Positions 24,430-32,879 of a DNA stretch of 64,000 nucleotides are shown here, in pieces. This DNA is from Streptomyces qaidamensis (GTDB taxonomy: Bacteria; Actinomycetota; Actinomycetes; Streptomycetales; Streptomycetaceae): positions 3,410,001 to 3,474,000 of the forward strand of contig NZ_CP015098.1 of the NCBI RefSeq assembly GCF_001611795.1, given 5' to 3'. Both the position numbers and the translations under genes were made by a program. The notes under the pieces are model-generated. The model did not search any database and was not told the origin of the DNA. It saw only the letters and a program-made list of their open reading frames with translations. Numbering within the stretch: position 1 is the first letter of the stretch; each line of letters starts with the position of its first letter.

Positions 24430-25698
24430 TCAGATCAGGGCCATGCCGGTCAGAACGGTCGAGCACACTGCGGCGCCGGCCGGCCACAGCAGCCACCTGC
24501 GGCGGCCGTCGGCGACAGCGGCCGCGACCAGGATCTGCGCGATGGCGGCCATGGCGGCCGCCGCGCCGAGGTACACGCCGCGGCTGCTGGCCAGCTCCGC
24601 GAAGGACACCTGGCGTTTCTGCTCGTCCCGCAGGTCCGACAGGTGCTCGGGATCCTCGGCCAGAGTCGTCACCGTCGCGGCGTCGACGCGGTCGGCGCGG
24701 GTGGGTGGACGCCCCATGTACTCGGCGATCTCGCGCACCCGTTCCGCGGCCCGGGTCTCGACCGCGGCCACCACTCGCTCGTGTCGTGCCTGACCGGGTG
24801 CGATCCCGGTCTCCAGCGAGGCGCGTTCGCGGGCCATCGCCCGGAGCTCGGTGAGCTCTGCCGCTCGGCGGCTCTCTTCCAGGAATGCCATGCGCTGCCC
24901 GAAGGCCAGAGCGGCGGTACCCAGCTGGCTGGCCTTGCGGGCTGCCTCCGCCTGGGCCCGCTGTTCGCCGCCGGCCGCGTAGACGGCCCCGAGGGGCAGC
25001 ACCATCAGCAGGACGACGACGAACAGTTGGAGCAGCGCGGCGAGGCGGCTCTCCCCGGTGCGCGTGAGGGCCGGCTGGGGGATGAGCTGCAGATTCCTGA
25101 TGACGCGCCGGCGGTCCGGCCCCGGTGGTCTGCGCAGAACGCGCGGCCGCACCACGTTCGCGGCGACCACCCCGGCGATGACGGCCGCCCCGGCGAGCGC
25201 GGCGAACCCGAGCCCCCACATGACCCATGTGTCCCCGGACCGCATCGTCGCCTCTGGCTCGAGGCCGTAGCGCCCGGGTTTGTCCCTTTGCAGGTCGGCG
25301 AGTCGGCGGGGCAGGTCGTAGCCGAGTTCCCGGTGCCGGTAGGCGTCGTGCAGGAAGCTCCCGGAATCGGCGGTGCTGCGCAGGGCGAACGCGGTCTGGG
25401 CGGCGATCTCGTACTCCGACGCGGCGGTCCTGCCCTCATGGCGGATCGGTCTCAGCGCGTCGGCGCGCGCCGAGGCCGCGGCCACCTCGAACGCGAGGCG
25501 CGCGTCTTCGGTGTAGACCGTGCGCACATCGTCCAACAGGGTCTCCTGACGCGTGATCTCCTGGCGCACCGCGTCCTGGTACGTCCCGGAGGCCTCGCTG
25601 AACGCCCATGCGGACAGGGGTGTCGCCACGGTGATGACGGCGAGCAGGACGATCTGGACCCGGATGCGGAGGGCGAACCGCGAGGTGGACGGGTTCAC
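24430..25698 (-). CDS. Four-helix membrane protein of the kinase operon, unknown function
   Basis: A 422-residue protein. A first helix (IRVQIVLLAVITVATPLSAWAF) leads to a charged extracytoplasmic helical stretch (about 35-150) that resembles the sensor region of signalling proteins. A second helix (about 170-190) leads to a basic cytoplasmic loop; a third (LFVVVLLMVLPLGAVYAAGG) opens another long coiled-coil-like stretch (about 245-370), and the fourth pair of short helices ends the chain. The two halves look alike in layout, so an internal duplication is possible. The GTG at 25698 overlaps the stop of the lipoprotein gene upstream (GTGA). No known domain was recognised. Confidence 0.65.
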   Translation of the reverse strand: MNPSTSRFALRIRVQIVLLAVITVATPLSAWAFSEASGTYQDAVRQEITRQETLLDDVRTVYTEDARLAFEVAAASARADALRPIRHEGRTAASEYEIAAQTAFALRSTADSGSFLHDAYRHRELGYDLPRRLADLQRDKPGRYGLEPEATMRSGDTWVMWGLGFAALAGAAVIAGVVAANVVRPRVLRRPPGPDRRRVIRNLQLIPQPALTRTGESRLAALLQLFVVVLLMVLPLGAVYAAGGEQRAQAEAARKASQLGTAALAFGQRMAFLEESRRAAELTELRAMARERASLETGIAPGQARHERVVAAVETRAAERVREIAEYMGRPPTRADRVDAATVTTLAEDPEHLSDLRDEQKRQVSFAELASSRGVYLGAAAAMAAIAQILVAAAVADGRRRWLLWPAGAAVCSTVLTGMALI

Positions 25699-26228
25699 GG
25701 CGACCGCCGCTCGTACGTGACCGTCAGCCCCTTCTGGTCGGTGAGAGCGAGGGCGTCGCCCGTCACCTCCCACGTGTGACGCTGAGGGGTGCGCGCAGCG
25801 GGCCTGGCCGAGTAGTCGCCCTCCGGATCGCCCGGGTCCCGGCGGGATGTCTCGGCTTTCCGGGGCGTCAGGACGAGCTGCGCCCCTCGGACCCGTGCCG
25901 TGCCTTCCGAGGCGTGAGTGACCTGGACGATGCCGTCCGGGGAGTCGTAGGCGAGGACGCCCGTGAAGGTGTAGCCGCCGTCGGCCCGGAAGCGGTACGT
26001 GAGGCCGGCGTCACTGTCCTTCGAGTCGCTCTGCCACGTCCCGACGAGGGCCTGGGGGAGCGCCTGTTCGGGCGGATCGGCATGTGTGGTGCTCGGCGCC
26101 GGGTTGGGCGAGGCCGTACGGGACGTGGGCCCCGGGCCGGGCGGTTCGCCCCGTGAGGCGCAGGCCGTGACGCCCACGAGGAGGGTGACGAGGAGCAGCG
26201 ACGACCGAACCGCACCGGTGACAGCCAT
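25695..26228 (-). CDS. Lipoprotein of the kinase operon (paralogue 1)
   Basis: A 177-residue lipoprotein: signal peptide with lipobox 'GVTAC' (Cys about residue 23), a Pro/Thr-rich linker and a beta-sandwich-like domain starting 'LVGTWQSDSKDSDAGLTYRF' and ending 'LALTDQKGLTVTYERR'. The LVG(T/E)W start and strand order recall lipocalin-like folds and also the next lipoprotein upstream. GGGAG lies 6 bases before the ATG. Start and stop overlap or abut the neighbours, so it is cotranscribed with the kinase. Confidence 0.75.
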   Translation of the reverse strand: MAVTGAVRSSLLLVTLLVGVTACASRGEPPGPGPTSRTASPNPAPSTTHADPPEQALPQALVGTWQSDSKDSDAGLTYRFRADGGYTFTGVLAYDSPDGIVQVTHASEGTARVRGAQLVLTPRKAETSRRDPGDPEGDYSARPAARTPQRHTWEVTGDALALTDQKGLTVTYERRSP

Positions 26229-26229
26229 C

Positions 26230-26781
26230 TCAGCTCCCACCGATCTGCCGGACGTAGCTGACCCCGTCCAGCATGAGATTCTCGAACGTGTACCCGTAGC
26301 CGGCGTCGAATTCTTCGATCGCCCAGTAGTCGTACGCGATGGGGCCGATCGGCACGTACAGGGTCATGGAGGTGCCTTCGGCCACCGCTGATCCTTCGAG
26401 GACGAGACCGTTGTTGTAGATGAGGCTCACGTCGCCACCGCTGGAGAAGCGGATCTTGTCGAACCGCACGGAGGTGCCGTCCCCGTCCCATTCGCCGACC
26501 AGTTCAGCGGGAACGGAGCCCTTCGGCGCGACGAACGCCGATGACGGAGCAGGCTCCGGCGTCGAGGGCGAGGGCGAGGACGGCTCGGTGAGGTCGTCGG
26601 TCGGTGTGGCTGAGGGCGACACGGAGATGTCGCGGCTCGGTTGGGTGTGGGTCGGGGGGCCAGGTGGAGTCGTCCCCCCGGATCCCCTCGAGTTCCCTGA
26701 GTCCCCGCACCCCGCGACGACCGCCACCACCAGTAGTGCTCCTGCGATGCCGCGCATGCTGCGCGCGCGTAAGAACGTCAT
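26230..26781 (-). CDS. Lipoprotein of the kinase operon (paralogue 2)
   Basis: A 183-residue lipoprotein with lipobox 'VVAGC' (Cys about residue 25), a long Ser/Pro/Thr linker and a C-terminal beta domain that opens 'AELVGEWDGDGTSVRFDK' and holds 'DVSLIYNNGLVLEGSA'. It resembles the following lipoprotein in plan and in the LVGxW motif, so the two are probably an old tandem duplication. Its stop is 1 base before the next start. It lies 63 bases after the kinase gene. A ligand-binding or sensory partner role for the kinase is plausible but not shown. Confidence 0.75.
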   Translation of the reverse strand: MTFLRARSMRGIAGALLVVAVVAGCGDSGNSRGSGGTTPPGPPTHTQPSRDISVSPSATPTDDLTEPSSPSPSTPEPAPSSAFVAPKGSVPAELVGEWDGDGTSVRFDKIRFSSGGDVSLIYNNGLVLEGSAVAEGTSMTLYVPIGPIAYDYWAIEEFDAGYGYTFENLMLDGVSYVRQIGGS

Positions 26782-26844
26782 GAGCTAAGCCCTGTCTCTC
26801 GGGAGAAGGCGGGGGCTGCCCGCCCGGCGATGTGCGCGCCGTCT

Positions 26845-28644
26845 CTACTCGGCGACGACGAACCGGAGGCGGCGCCGGCTCCTGGGCTGCCGTGGGCCCG
26901 GCCCTCGCCGGCGGCCGCGCAACTCCTGGACGACAGCCACGAGTGCCGTCAGGCCCCAGGCGACGGAGAACGCAGTCAGCTGAGCATCCGCTCCGAACGC
27001 CAGCCAGCTGACTCCCAGTCCGGCCAGCGTGATACCGGCGGCCGCCAGAAGAGCAGAGTGCCGTCGGGTGCACAGAGCCCTGACCAGGCACAGGACGGCG
27101 AGAACGAGGACCGGGGCGGCGAGGAAGGACATCGGCTCGTGCCCCGTGTAATCCACGGAGACCATGGCCGACGCGGGCTCGTACCCTCCGTCGTACCCCT
27201 CCTCGAACAGCGTGTGGCCGGAAGGATCCTCGGGCAGTTCGTAGTAGTCCTTGTAGTAGGAGCTGTAGAAGTGGAGGGGGTCGTCGAAATCGTCATCGGA
27301 GGCAAAGGCGTAGTCGCTCTCCTCGACTGCCGCGCCCGCGGTGACGCCGGCGGTGACCAGGGCACCGGCGCCCCACCACAGAAGAGCGGACGTCAGCGGA
27401 AGCCGGCGGAATGCGGCCAGTCCGAGAACCGCGATCGACGCCAACGGCACGAAGTAGTCGCTCGACGGATCGAGGTCCTGGTGGACGAGGACGACCATGG
27501 CCGAGACCACGAGCCCCAGCAGGGCCGTCGCACGGTTCCCGGACGGGAGCCGTCGCCATCTGCGCGGTGACGGCTCTGCGGCGGCGTCGGTCCGCTCGGG
27601 CCCGGTGGCAGTCGCCGCCGTGGAGGCGACGGTTGCCTGATCACTGCGGTCGGTCGCCGCCTCGCCGGGACCGTTGGGAGGCGGCGGGGGTGTGGCAGCA
27701 GCCTGCTTCGGCACCGAGGCGGCCTGGGTCGGCTGTTCGGCCAGCATCGTCCGCCCGGGCCCCGCTTCCGACGGCGGCGGGACCGGAGGGGCCGGAGGCA
27801 CCGTCGGCAGGCCGGGGACTCTGATTCCCGCGCGGGCCAGGGTCTGCTGCATCTCTCTCATGCCGGCGAAGCGCTGCTCCCGGTCCTTCGACAGCGCCCG
27901 CAGCACGACCTCATCGACCGCCGCCGGGATCTGCGGCCGCAGCTTGGACGGGGTTACGGGCTCCGTGCTGATGTGCTGGTGCATCACCGCGAACGGGGAG
28001 TCGCCGAGGAAAGGCGGGCGTCCCGTGAGCAGTTCGTACAGCAGGCAGCCCACGGAGTACTGATCGGAGCGACCGTCGACGGCTCCACCGGTCAGCTGCT
28101 CCGGTGACAGGTAGGCCGGGGTCCCGACCGTCATTCCCGTCGCGGTGAGGCGGGTGGTGGTCTCTGCCACCACCTTGGATATCCCGAAGTCCAGGACTTT
28201 GACCCCGCCTTCGGAGGTGAGCATGACGTTGGAGGGTTTGATGTCCCGGTGCACCAGGCCCTGACCGTGGCTGTGGGCCAGGGCCTCCGCGATTCCCCGG
28301 CCGGCGTCGAGAGCGCGCTCGACCGTGAACGGTCCCTCGGCCAGTGCGTCGGCCACGGTGCGGCCGTCGATGAACTCCATGACGAGGAAAGGGGTCGTCT
28401 CGCCTTCCCGTACGTCCTCGCCCACGTCGTGCAGCACGGCGATGTTGCGGTGGCTGAGCGAGGCGATGGTGCGGGCCTCCCTGCGAAACCGGACCCGGAA
28501 CTCCTCGTGCCTGGTCAGCTCCGGCGGCAGGACCTTCACGGCGACCACACGCCCCAGCTCCCGGTCCGTGGCGCGCCAGACCTGGCCCATTCCGCCACGT
28601 CCTGCTTCTTCGATCAGCTCGTACCGCTCCGCAAGTACCCGCAT
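26845..28644 (-). CDS. Membrane Ser/Thr protein kinase (PknB-type)
   Basis: A 599-residue Hanks-type kinase. The N-terminal kinase domain (about 8-265) is complete: 'GRGGMGQVW' (P-loop), 'VAVKVLP' (ATP Lys), 'HRDIKPSNVM' (catalytic loop), 'DFGISK' (DFG) and 'GTPAYLSPEQL' (activation-loop end). A Pro/Ala linker follows (about 270-360), then several hydrophobic helices (about 375-400, 405-440, 510-575) instead of PASTA repeats. An acidic, Tyr-rich extracytoplasmic segment (YYKDYYELPEDPSGHTLFEEG) lies between helices. It heads an operon with two lipoproteins and a membrane protein. It probably signals an envelope condition. Confidence 0.92.
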   Translation of the reverse strand: MRVLAERYELIEEAGRGGMGQVWRATDRELGRVVAVKVLPPELTRHEEFRVRFRREARTIASLSHRNIAVLHDVGEDVREGETTPFLVMEFIDGRTVADALAEGPFTVERALDAGRGIAEALAHSHGQGLVHRDIKPSNVMLTSEGGVKVLDFGISKVVAETTTRLTATGMTVGTPAYLSPEQLTGGAVDGRSDQYSVGCLLYELLTGRPPFLGDSPFAVMHQHISTEPVTPSKLRPQIPAAVDEVVLRALSKDREQRFAGMREMQQTLARAGIRVPGLPTVPPAPPVPPPSEAGPGRTMLAEQPTQAASVPKQAAATPPPPPNGPGEAATDRSDQATVASTAATATGPERTDAAAEPSPRRWRRLPSGNRATALLGLVVSAMVVLVHQDLDPSSDYFVPLASIAVLGLAAFRRLPLTSALLWWGAGALVTAGVTAGAAVEESDYAFASDDDFDDPLHFYSSYYKDYYELPEDPSGHTLFEEGYDGGYEPASAMVSVDYTGHEPMSFLAAPVLVLAVLCLVRALCTRRHSALLAAAGITLAGLGVSWLAFGADAQLTAFSVAWGLTALVAVVQELRGRRRGPGPRQPRSRRRLRFVVAE

Positions 28645-28921
28645 GGCGCCCCCCGTTCAGCGTCAGGGTGCGAGACGGCGCAACAGCGGTCTGTTTCGGA
28701 GCGTCGCCCCTGCGTCCGTCCACCCGACCGCCAACCGTACTGGCTGATTTCCGCACATCGAGCGGTATGAGAGTCCGAATAGGAGCGCGCGCTTTTCACG
28801 CGCTCCTATCGCGCACAACTGCGCTGGGGGCGCATTTCACCCTGCTGTCCGCACGCCGTGCGCCGTCCGGAAGGCGGGCCGAGCTGTCCGAAGTCGCCGG
28901 CGAAAGGGCGGTGTCCGCCTC

Positions 28922-29779
28922 TCAGGCGTCCTTGAACTCCTGCCGCTGCCGCCCGAGCCCCTCGATCTCCAGCTCCACGACATCTCCGGCCCGCAGGAAC
29001 GGCTTCGGCTCGGACGCGCCCAGCGCCACCCCCGCCGGCGTCCCGGTGTTGATCACATCGCCCGGGTACAGCGTCATGAACTGGCTGAGGTACCGCACGA
29101 CCTCCCCCACGGGGAAGATCTGCTCGGCCGTCGTCCCGTCCTGCTTGAGTTCCCCGTTGACCCAGAGCTTCAGGGACAGGTCCTGCGGGTCCGGTACCTC
29201 GTCCGCCGTGACGAGCCAGGGCCCCAGCGGATTGAACGTCTCGCAGTTCTTCCCCTTGTCCCAGGTCCCGCCGCGCTCGATCTGGAACTCCCGCTCGGAC
29301 ACGTCGTGCGCCACGGCGTACCCGGCGACATGCGCCAGTGCCTCCTCCGTGGACCCGAGGTACCTGGCCGTACGCCCGATGACGACGGCCAGCTCGACCT
29401 CCCAGTCGGTCTTGCGGGACCGCCGCGGCACGAGGACCGTGTCGTTGGGCCCGACGACGGTGTCCGGCGCCTTCATGAAGACGACCGGCTCGGCGGGCGG
29501 CTCGGCGCCGGTCTCCCGCGCGTGGTCGTGGTAGTTCAGCCCGATGCAGACGATCTTGCCGATCCGCGCCAGCGGCGGCCCGATCCGCAGCCCGGTGGCG
29601 TCCAGGACGGGCAGCTCACCGGCCTCGGCGGCGGCCCGGACCCGGCCGAGTGCCTCATCGTCGGCGAGCAGCGCGCCGTCGACGTCCGCGACGACGCCCG
29701 ACAGGTCCCGCAGGGTCCCCTCGGCGTCGAGCAGCGCGGGCCGCTCCGCCCCCGCCGTACCGACTCGCAGCAGCTTCAT
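28922..29779 (-). CDS. Fumarylacetoacetate hydrolase family protein
   Basis: A 285-residue metal-dependent hydrolase or isomerase. FAH motifs are 'IGKIVCIGLNYHDHARETG' in segments, the metal-binding Glu-x-Glu in 'DWEVELAVVIG', 'GYAVAHDVSEREFQ', and 'GDVINTGTPAGV' at the end. It has the small N-terminal cap typical of 2-keto-acid (5-oxopent-3-ene-dioate type) members. GGAGA precedes the ATG at 29779. The substrate is not evident; catabolism of an aromatic or sugar-derived acid is usual for the family. Confidence 0.9.
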   Translation of the reverse strand: MKLLRVGTAGAERPALLDAEGTLRDLSGVVADVDGALLADDEALGRVRAAAEAGELPVLDATGLRIGPPLARIGKIVCIGLNYHDHARETGAEPPAEPVVFMKAPDTVVGPNDTVLVPRRSRKTDWEVELAVVIGRTARYLGSTEEALAHVAGYAVAHDVSEREFQIERGGTWDKGKNCETFNPLGPWLVTADEVPDPQDLSLKLWVNGELKQDGTTAEQIFPVGEVVRYLSQFMTLYPGDVINTGTPAGVALGASEPKPFLRAGDVVELEIEGLGRQRQEFKDA

Positions 29780-29922
29780 GATCAGTCTCCCTCGATCGCG
29801 GGCGCCCGGCCGATGCGCGCAACCCGGATGCGGCGGGACAGCCATCGGAGGACTGGTCGATCCTCCAAGCTGGGCGTGCACTCCGCAATACCCCGTTCAC
29901 GTACTGGACCCCGCCCGCCCGG

Positions 29923-30633
29923 TCACCTGTACAGCACGGCCCGCTCGACGGCACTCCACGTCGTACTGGTGACGACGTACAGCGCGGCGGCCAGCGGCAC
30001 GACGGCCACGGTGACCAGCGTGAAGAACGACATGAACGGCATCACCTTGGTCACCGCCCCCAGCCCGGGCAGCTGCTCCCCGTCGCCGGGCCGGGCGGCG
30101 GGGTTGGCGGCCATCATGCGCTTGCTGAGCCGGTAGCTGAACGCGGCGACGCAGGCCACGACCACGAACAGACCGGCGTAGACGAGCCCCGCCCCGCTGA
30201 GGACACCGCCCTGGAGGGCGTCCGTCCACCGCTCCCCCAGCGGCGCTGCCAGCAGCTGGTGGCCGAGCAGCCCGTTGGGCTCGCCGCCGATCGTGTCGCT
30301 GGAGAACAGGTGGTAGAGCAGGAAGAACGCCGGGAGCTGGAGCATCCCGGGCAGGCAGCCGGCCAGCGGCGACACCTTCTCCTCGGCGTGCAGCTCCAGC
30401 ACGGCCTTCTGGAGCTTCTCGGGGTTCTTGCCGTGCTTCTTCCGCAGCTCGGCGATCTTCGGCTGGAGCGCGGTGCGGGCCTTCTGGCCGCGCGCGGCGG
30501 CCCGGGACAGGGGGTGGACGAGGAGTCGTACGAGCGCGGTGAACAGGACGATCGCGCCCGCTGCGGCCGAGGCGCCGAACAGCGGCTGGAGCAGGTCGGC
30601 AAGGTGCTCGACCAGGTTGGCGAAGACGGACAT
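29923..30633 (-). CDS. YidC/Oxa1-family membrane protein insertase (accessory copy)
   Basis: A 236-residue insertase with five or so hydrophobic segments: 'GAIVLFTALVRLLVHPLSRAA' (the conserved Arg of the hydrophilic groove lies here), 'PLAGCLPGMLQLPAFFLLYH', 'LVYAGLFVVVACVAAFSY' and 'FMSFFTLVTVAVVPLAAALY'. 'KPEKLQKAVLELHAEE'-like cytoplasmic coil is seen as NPEKLQKAVLELHAEEKVSP. It is shorter than the housekeeping YidC and is not next to rpmH or rnpA, so it is a second copy. It is cotranscribed with the DUF6412 gene upstream. Confidence 0.88.
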   Translation of the reverse strand: MSVFANLVEHLADLLQPLFGASAAAGAIVLFTALVRLLVHPLSRAAARGQKARTALQPKIAELRKKHGKNPEKLQKAVLELHAEEKVSPLAGCLPGMLQLPAFFLLYHLFSSDTIGGEPNGLLGHQLLAAPLGERWTDALQGGVLSGAGLVYAGLFVVVACVAAFSYRLSKRMMAANPAARPGDGEQLPGLGAVTKVMPFMSFFTLVTVAVVPLAAALYVVTSTTWSAVERAVLYR

Positions 30634-30707
30634 GGGTGAGCCCTCCGGGGGTCTCGTCGTGCCGGAAGCAGGTCATGGCGGCATGACGACCCGCGCGGGG
30701 TCACCCA

Positions 30708-30744
30708 GGTGTGGATACGCCCTCACTCTGGTGTGGATACGCCC
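30708..30744. repeat. Two 15-base direct repeats with 22-base period
   Basis: GGTGTGGATACGCCC occurs at 30708 and 30730. The period of 22 bases is two helical turns. The pair lies in the gap before the yidC-type gene. It may bind a regulator on one face of the DNA, or be a small duplication. Confidence 0.6.
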
Positions 30745-31056
30745 CTACGCGACGGTCGCCCGGAGGGCGTGGCCGGGTGCCCGGGGCCGGGTGCGCCCCC
30801 GGGCGTCGGGATCACGCTGGGGCAGGAAGGCCGTACGCCGGTCCCGGTCGCGGATGGCCGTCCGCACCCGCGTGCGCGGCACGGTGGGCGCGCAGCGGGA
30901 GGCGACGACGGCGCAGAGCGCGAGGGCGGCGGAGGCCGCGGTGGTCGCGGCGAGGGCGACGGTGGCGGAGAGGCTGCCGGTGTCGAGCAGCACCACCTCG
31001 ACGAGCAGGAAGAGCAACGCGAGGGCGGGACGCAGCGTGACCCAGCTCCGGTTCAC
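30745..31056 (-). CDS. DUF6412-type small membrane protein
   Basis: A 103-residue protein with two helices (ALALLFLLVEVVLLDTG and TVALAATTAASAALALCAVV) and a basic C-terminal tail that contains 'RDRDRRTAFLPQRDPDARGR', characteristic of the small protein found next to accessory YidC in streptomycetes (annotated, as I recall, as DUF6412). It is 111 bases upstream of the YidC gene on the same strand. Role unknown; a partner of the insertase is plausible. Confidence 0.7.
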   Translation of the reverse strand: MNRSWVTLRPALALLFLLVEVVLLDTGSLSATVALAATTAASAALALCAVVASRCAPTVPRTRVRTAIRDRDRRTAFLPQRDPDARGRTRPRAPGHALRATVA

Positions 31057-31279
31057 CGGCTGCCCCTCCCCTCGTACGTGTGCAGGCCCTGTTGTTCGTT
31101 ATACAGGATGCCCCTGCCGCCCGGGCCCACCACTTCGTACACGGGTTTGAGAAAGGTTCGTCAGAACTCTCGACAACCCACCCGCCACACCCGATGCTTC
31201 TCGTCACCAACCACGGGGACACCCCTGTGACGCCGGGCCGGGGGCCGGCGTCTGCCCCCATCTCCCTTACGGAGGAGCC

Positions 31280-32755
31280 GTGATCCGACGCAGGAGTCTG
31301 CTGGCAGCAGCAGGCGGTACGTTCCTCGGCAGCGCCCTGGCGACGGGCACCGCGCACGCGGACGCCACGATCGCCGTCAACCCGTCGACGACGTACGGCA
31401 CCTGGGAGGGCTGGGGCACCTCCCTCGCCTGGTGGGCCAACGTCTTCGGCGCCCGGGACGACTTCGCCGACCTGTTCTTCACCACCAAGTCCGTCACGTA
31501 CAACGGCCGTTCCCTCCCCGGCCTGGGCCTCAACATCGCCCGCTACAACCTCGGCGCGTGCAGCTGGAACAGCGTCGGCGGCGAGACGATGGTGAAGTCG
31601 CCCAACATCCCCGCCTTCAAGCAGATCGAGGGCTTCTGGCAGGACTGGAACAACGAGGACCCCACCTCCTCGGCGTGGAAGTGGACGGCGGACGCCAACC
31701 AGCGCGCGATGCTGGTGAAGGCGACCCAGCGCGGCGCGATCACCGAGCTCTTCGCCAACTCCCCCATGTGGTGGATGTGCAGCAACCACAACCCCTCGGG
31801 CGCCGCGGGCGGCGGCAACAACCTCCAGACCTGGAACTACCGCCAGCACGCGAGCCATTTGGCGGCAACGGCCCTGTACGCGAAGAACAACTGGGGCGTG
31901 AACTTCGCGACGGTCGACCCCTTCAACGAGCCGGCCTCCACCTGGTGGACCGCGACCGGCACCCAGGAGGGCTGCCACATGGACCCGGCGGTCCAGGCCG
32001 CCGTCCTCCCCTACATGCGCAGCGAGTTGGACAAGCGCGGCCTCACGGGCCTGCGCATCGCCGCCTCGGACGAGACGAACTACGACACGGCCCGCTCCAC
32101 CTGGTCGTCCTTCAACTCGACGACCAAGGGCCTGGTCTCCCAGGTCAACGTGCACGGCTACCAGGGCTCGGGCGGCCGCCGCGACCTCCTCTACACGGAC
32201 GTGGTGACCACCTCCCGCAAGAAGCTGTGGAACTCCGAGACGGGCGACAGCGACGGCACCGGCCTGACCATGGCCTCGAACCTCTGCTACGACTTCCGCT
32301 GGCTGCACCCCACGGCCTGGTGCTACTGGCAGGTCATGGACCCGACGGCGGGCTGGGCGATGATCGCTTACGACAAGAACACCCTCCAGCCGACGACCGT
32401 CCAGACCAAGCACTACGTACTGGCCCAGTTCAGCCGCCACATCCGCCCCGGCATGACGATCATGGACACGGGCGTGAGCTACGCGGTGGCGGCGTACGAC
32501 GCGGCGGCCCGCCGCCTGGTGATCGTGGCGGTCAACACGTCCACGTCCGCCCAGACCCTCACCTTCGACCTCTCCCGCTTCTCGACGGTCACGGGCGGCT
32601 CCGGAGGCCTGGTACCCCGCTGGAACACGGTCACGACGGGCGGCGGTGACCTCTACACACCCCGCTCGGACATCCGCCTGAACGGCAAATCGGTAAGCCT
32701 CCCATTCGCCGCGAAGTCGGTCCAAACCCTCCACATAGACGGCGTGACGCTGTAG
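31280..32755 (+). CDS. Secreted GH30 (subfamily 5-like) endo-beta-1,6-galactanase
   Basis: A 491-residue enzyme for arabinogalactan or beta-1,6-galactan side chains. The N-terminus is a Tat signal (RRRSLLAAAGG, cleavage after 'AHA'). The (beta/alpha)8 domain shows GH30 features: 'GWGTSLAWWANVFG', 'LPGLGLNIARYNLGAC', 'VDPFNEPASTWW' (acid/base Glu) and 'KLWNSETGDSDGTG' (nucleophile Glu). A beta-side domain closes the C-terminus (VVAVNTSTSAQTLTFDL, with AKSVQTLHI). GGAGGAG directly precedes the GTG start. The specificity is inferred from resemblance to streptomycete 1,6-galactanases. Confidence 0.88.
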   Translation: MIRRRSLLAAAGGTFLGSALATGTAHADATIAVNPSTTYGTWEGWGTSLAWWANVFGARDDFADLFFTTKSVTYNGRSLPGLGLNIARYNLGACSWNSVGGETMVKSPNIPAFKQIEGFWQDWNNEDPTSSAWKWTADANQRAMLVKATQRGAITELFANSPMWWMCSNHNPSGAAGGGNNLQTWNYRQHASHLAATALYAKNNWGVNFATVDPFNEPASTWWTATGTQEGCHMDPAVQAAVLPYMRSELDKRGLTGLRIAASDETNYDTARSTWSSFNSTTKGLVSQVNVHGYQGSGGRRDLLYTDVVTTSRKKLWNSETGDSDGTGLTMASNLCYDFRWLHPTAWCYWQVMDPTAGWAMIAYDKNTLQPTTVQTKHYVLAQFSRHIRPGMTIMDTGVSYAVAAYDAAARRLVIVAVNTSTSAQTLTFDLSRFSTVTGGSGGLVPRWNTVTTGGGDLYTPRSDIRLNGKSVSLPFAAKSVQTLHIDGVTL

Positions 32756-32879
32756 GTCGGCGGCGGCGGTTCGGGGCGAACCGTGAAGCCTGGGTGGCGG
32801 GCATGGGAATTCGGGAGGCCGGGTGGTCTGGCCTGCGCATCTCTCACGCTCGTCACCTCCCGGCAGTACGGTGTCCCCC

